Shown: piece after piece, positions 5,103 through 6,979 of the stretch | Position numbering within the stretch: position 1 is the first letter of the stretch | Layout of the letters: each line of letters starts with the position of its first letter | NCBI GenBank assembly: GCA_903933395.1 | Contig: CAIZKA010000173.1 | Location: forward strand, 1 to 6,979 | Reading direction: 5' to 3' | Source of the DNA: an uncultured beta proteobacterium | Lineage (GTDB): Bacteria > Pseudomonadota > Gammaproteobacteria > Burkholderiales > Rhodocyclaceae | Length of the DNA: 6,979 bases | The notes under the pieces: generated by a model | Databases searched by the model: none | What the model was told of the DNA's origin: nothing | Seen by the model: only the letters and a program-made list of their open reading frames with translations | Position numbers and translations under genes: made by a program

Positions 5103-5639
5103 CTACTTGGCTTTCGATGCCAGCTTGACGGTTTCGCCGGCGATCATGAACTTGCCGCGGCCGCGGTGGTGCAGGGTGCGCGGGTCCTTGCAGGCGGGAT
5201 CGATCCAGGCCTGCTGCACTTCGAGGACGAAGAAGTTGTAGCGGTTCACCAGCCGCGTATCGGCGACGCGGCATTCGAGGTTGGCGTAGCACTCGGCGAT
5301 CAGCGGCGCGGCGACGGTCTTCGCCGGCAGCGGCGTGAGGCCGAAGGCCTTGAACTTGTCGACGCGGCGGCCGGAAGTGTTGCCGCAGCCGACCACCTTG
5401 TCCGCGATGTCCGCGGTCGGGATGTTGAGCACGCATTCCCGCGTTGCCATCAGCGCCTCGAAAATCAGATGGCGGCCGCTGACGAGGCAGCCCACCAGCG
5501 GCGGCTCGAACTCCATCATCATGTGCCAGGACATGGCCATGACGTTGAACTTGCCCTTGTGCGCCGTGCTGAGCAGCACCACCGGGCCCGGTTCGAGCAG
5601 ACCGTAGACCTTGGACAGGGGATAGGTGCGCTTGGTCAT
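5103..5639 (-). CDS. Flavin reductase-domain (flavoredoxin-like) protein
   Basis: A 178-residue protein on the minus strand, read from ATG 5639-5637 to TAG 5105-5103. It has the flavin reductase-like fold (PF01613): the N-terminal GPVVLLSTAHKGKFNVMAMS (residues 18-37), PPLVGCLVSG, RECVLNIPTADIADKV, and a C-terminal sheet with NYNFFVLEV-type residues (RYNFFVLEV). The family binds FMN on a split-barrel dimer; members act as NAD(P)H:flavin reductases or as flavoredoxins. Substrate and electron donor cannot be read from the sequence. Cys residues occur, for example in GCLVSG, ECVLNI and VGCGN, but form no iron-sulfur motif. It is convergent with the Fic gene (34 bp between stop codons, no clear terminator) and divergent from the Old Yellow Enzyme gene across 76 bp. 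No strong ribosome-binding site precedes the start, but no better start is evident. Confidence 0.88.
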   Translation of the reverse strand: MTKRTYPLSKVYGLLEPGPVVLLSTAHKGKFNVMAMSWHMMMEFEPPLVGCLVSGRHLIFEALMATRECVLNIPTADIADKVVGCGNTSGRRVDKFKAFGLTPLPAKTVAAPLIAECYANLECRVADTRLVNRYNFFVLEVQQAWIDPACKDPRTLHHRGRGKFMIAGETVKLASKAK

Positions 5640-5715
5640 GCGGCGAGTTTAGCGGCATCGAACCCGGCTTGCGCTGGTATGCTGCCGCTCTGTCCGATTC
5701 CGCGAGACCCAGACC

Positions 5716-6789
5716 ATGACCGACTTGTTCACACCGCTCCAGCTCGGCGCGATCACCGTGCCCAACCGCATTTTCATGGCGCCGCTGACGCGCTGCCGGG
5801 CCGGCGACGGCCATGTGCCGACCGCACTGATGGCCGAATACTATGCGCAGCGCGCCAGCGCCGGCCTGATCGTCGCCGAGGCCACGATGGCCATGGCCGG
5901 CAATTCGTCCTTCTGGCACGAACCGGGGATTTACTCCGCTGAGCAGGTGGCGGGCTGGAAGCTGACCACGGATGCCGTGCATGCCGCAGGCGGGCGCATC
6001 TTCCTGCAGGTCTGGCACGGCGGGCGGGCCTGCCATCCGCTGCTCAACGACGGCGCGCAACCAGTGGCGCCCAGCGCCCTCGCCATCACCGGCGACGAGG
6101 TGCACACGCCGCAGGGCAAGCAGCCTTACGTGCTGCCGCGCGAACTGCGCGACGACGAATTGCCCGCCATCGTCGCCGGCTTCAAAAAGGCCGCCGAAAA
6201 TGCCAAGGCCGCCGGCTTCGACGGCGTCGAGGTTCATGGCGCCAACGGCTACCTGCTCGACGAGTTCCTCCGCGACGGCGCCAACAAGCGCGGCGGGCCC
6301 TACGGCGGCAACGTTGAAAACCGCGCGCGGCTGCTGTTCGAGGTGATCGAGGCGGTCAGTTCGGTATGGGGCAGCGACCGCGTCGGGCTGCGCATTTCGC
6401 CGGTGAACAGCTACAACAGCATGATCGACAGCGACCCGGTCGGCCTCGCCACCTTCCTCGCCAAACGCCTCAACGATTTCAAGCTGGCCTACCTGCACGC
6501 CATGCGCGGCGACTTCTTCGGCCTGCAGAAGGGCGATGCGATGACGCCGATCCGCGCCAACTACAAGGGCGTGCTGATCGCCAACATGGGCTATACGCCG
6601 GCCGAGGCCGCCGAGGCGGTAGCCGCCGGCAAGATCGATGCGGTGGCCTTCGGCACCGGCTTCCTCGCCAATCCGGACCTGCCGGCGCGGATCAAGGCGG
6701 GTGTGGCGCTGAACGCGCCGATCGCGTCAAAGTTCTATAGCCCCGGTCCGGAGGGCTATACCGATTATCCGACCCTGGCGACGGCCTGA
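5716..6789 (+). CDS. Old Yellow Enzyme family alkene reductase (NemA-like)
   Basis: A 357-residue FMN-dependent ene-reductase that should use NAD(P)H to reduce activated double bonds, and in NemA-type relatives also N-ethylmaleimide or nitro compounds. It is a cytosolic TIM barrel of normal family length. Visible landmarks: FMAPLTRCRA (20-29; T24 is the flavin-tuning Thr of classical enzymes rather than the Cys of YqjM types), MAEYYAQRASAGLIVAEAT, QVWHGGR (98-104), the substrate-binding pair H174/N177 with Y179 in VHGANGYLLDEFL, YGGNVENRARL, and the C-terminal FYSPGPEGYTDYPTL seen in NemA and PETN reductase. The usual Arg of AFGR...NPDL, which touches the FMN phosphate, is T314 here. Upstream of ATG 5716 only a weak GAGA (5703-5706) resembles a ribosome-binding site. 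It is divergent from the flavin reductase gene and 19 bp ahead of the yceH-like gene, so those two may share a transcript. Confidence 0.94.
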   Translation: MTDLFTPLQLGAITVPNRIFMAPLTRCRAGDGHVPTALMAEYYAQRASAGLIVAEATMAMAGNSSFWHEPGIYSAEQVAGWKLTTDAVHAAGGRIFLQVWHGGRACHPLLNDGAQPVAPSALAITGDEVHTPQGKQPYVLPRELRDDELPAIVAGFKKAAENAKAAGFDGVEVHGANGYLLDEFLRDGANKRGGPYGGNVENRARLLFEVIEAVSSVWGSDRVGLRISPVNSYNSMIDSDPVGLATFLAKRLNDFKLAYLHAMRGDFFGLQKGDAMTPIRANYKGVLIANMGYTPAEAAEAVAAGKIDAVAFGTGFLANPDLPARIKAGVALNAPIASKFYSPGPEGYTDYPTLATA

Positions 6790-6808
6790 AGAACACCGGC
6801 GCGAAGCC

Positions 6809-6979
6809 ATGAACATCGAACTCACGCTGCACGAAACACGCGTCATCGGCTGCCTGATCGAGAAGGAGATCACCACGCCGGAGCAGTATCCGCTGTCGCT
6901 CAATGCCCTGACCAATGCCTGCAACCAGCGCAGCAATCGCGATCCGGTGCTGGACCTGGACGAGGCCGAGGTACAGCAG
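6809..6979 (+). CDS. yceH: YceH-family (DUF480) protein, 5' part
   Basis: The first 57 codons of a gene that continues past the window. The translation begins MNIELTLHETRVIGCLIEKE and goes on with TTPEQYPLSLNAL, TNACNQRSNRDPV and DEAEVQ. This follows the E. coli YceH N-terminus closely (its RVIGCLLEK, TTPEQYPLS, ACNQ and NREPV segments). The family (PF04337, UPF0502) has winged-helix domains and is widely conserved in proteobacteria; its function is not established as far as I know. ATG 6809 is the natural start because it corresponds to the family N-terminus; only a weak GAAG (6803-6806) lies just before it. It follows the ene-reductase stop by 19 bp on the same strand. Confidence 0.92.
   Translation, partial: MNIELTLHETRVIGCLIEKEITTPEQYPLSLNALTNACNQRSNRDPVLDLDEAEVQQ

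Noticed and set aside
5035..6498. Minus-strand open frame of 487 codons opposite the ene-reductase
   Set aside because: It crosses two genes with strong family matches in other frames and has no recognisable motif.

Overview
The window is GC-rich and gene-dense, with Proteobacterial gene families throughout. The NhaR-type LysR regulator, tandem PilJ-box periplasmic protein, Tat-exported multicopper oxidase, Old Yellow Enzyme and YceH/DUF480 protein together suggest a betaproteobacterium, perhaps Rhodocyclales-like. This placement is inferred from gene content and style; nothing in the sequence proves it. No rRNA, tRNA, CRISPR array, transposase or integrase was seen.

Layout. (1) 1-362: the 3' end of an NhaR-like LysR regulator. 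(2) About 395-3898: three plus-strand genes for exported proteins, preceded by a good sigma70-type promoter (TTGTCA-17-TAGAAT) and closed by a strong hairpin terminator. They are a helical periplasmic protein of unknown function, a periplasmic protein with two PilJ/P-box-like sequences, and a three-domain multicopper oxidase with all copper ligands. Each of the two gaps between them carries a copy of the same 70-bp double-hairpin repeat (65/70 identical), placed almost identically relative to the next start codon. (3) 3933-5068: a compact two-gene module. It encodes a HipB-like HTH protein and a Fic-domain protein, overlapping by 4 bp, that match the 'mobile mystery protein A/B' pair. Its promoter is covered by three 16-bp palindromic operators with an exact 32-bp pitch. 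(4) 5103-6789: a minus-strand flavin-reductase-domain protein and, divergently, an Old Yellow Enzyme family ene-reductase. (5) 6809-6979: the start of a yceH-family gene, running off the window.

How they may work together. The three exported proteins may be co-transcribed and act in the periplasm, the PilJ-box protein as a small-ligand sensor (nitrate/nitrite by analogy with NarX and McpN) and the oxidase in copper or phenolic oxidation. That link is inferred from adjacency only. The HTH/Fic pair is a self-contained, probably autoregulated, toxin-antitoxin-like cassette that appears to sit as an insert between housekeeping/accessory genes. The most distinctive signal is its three-site operator array; next are the Asn at the usual acidic position of the Fic motif and the repeated intergenic elements in the upstream gene cluster.
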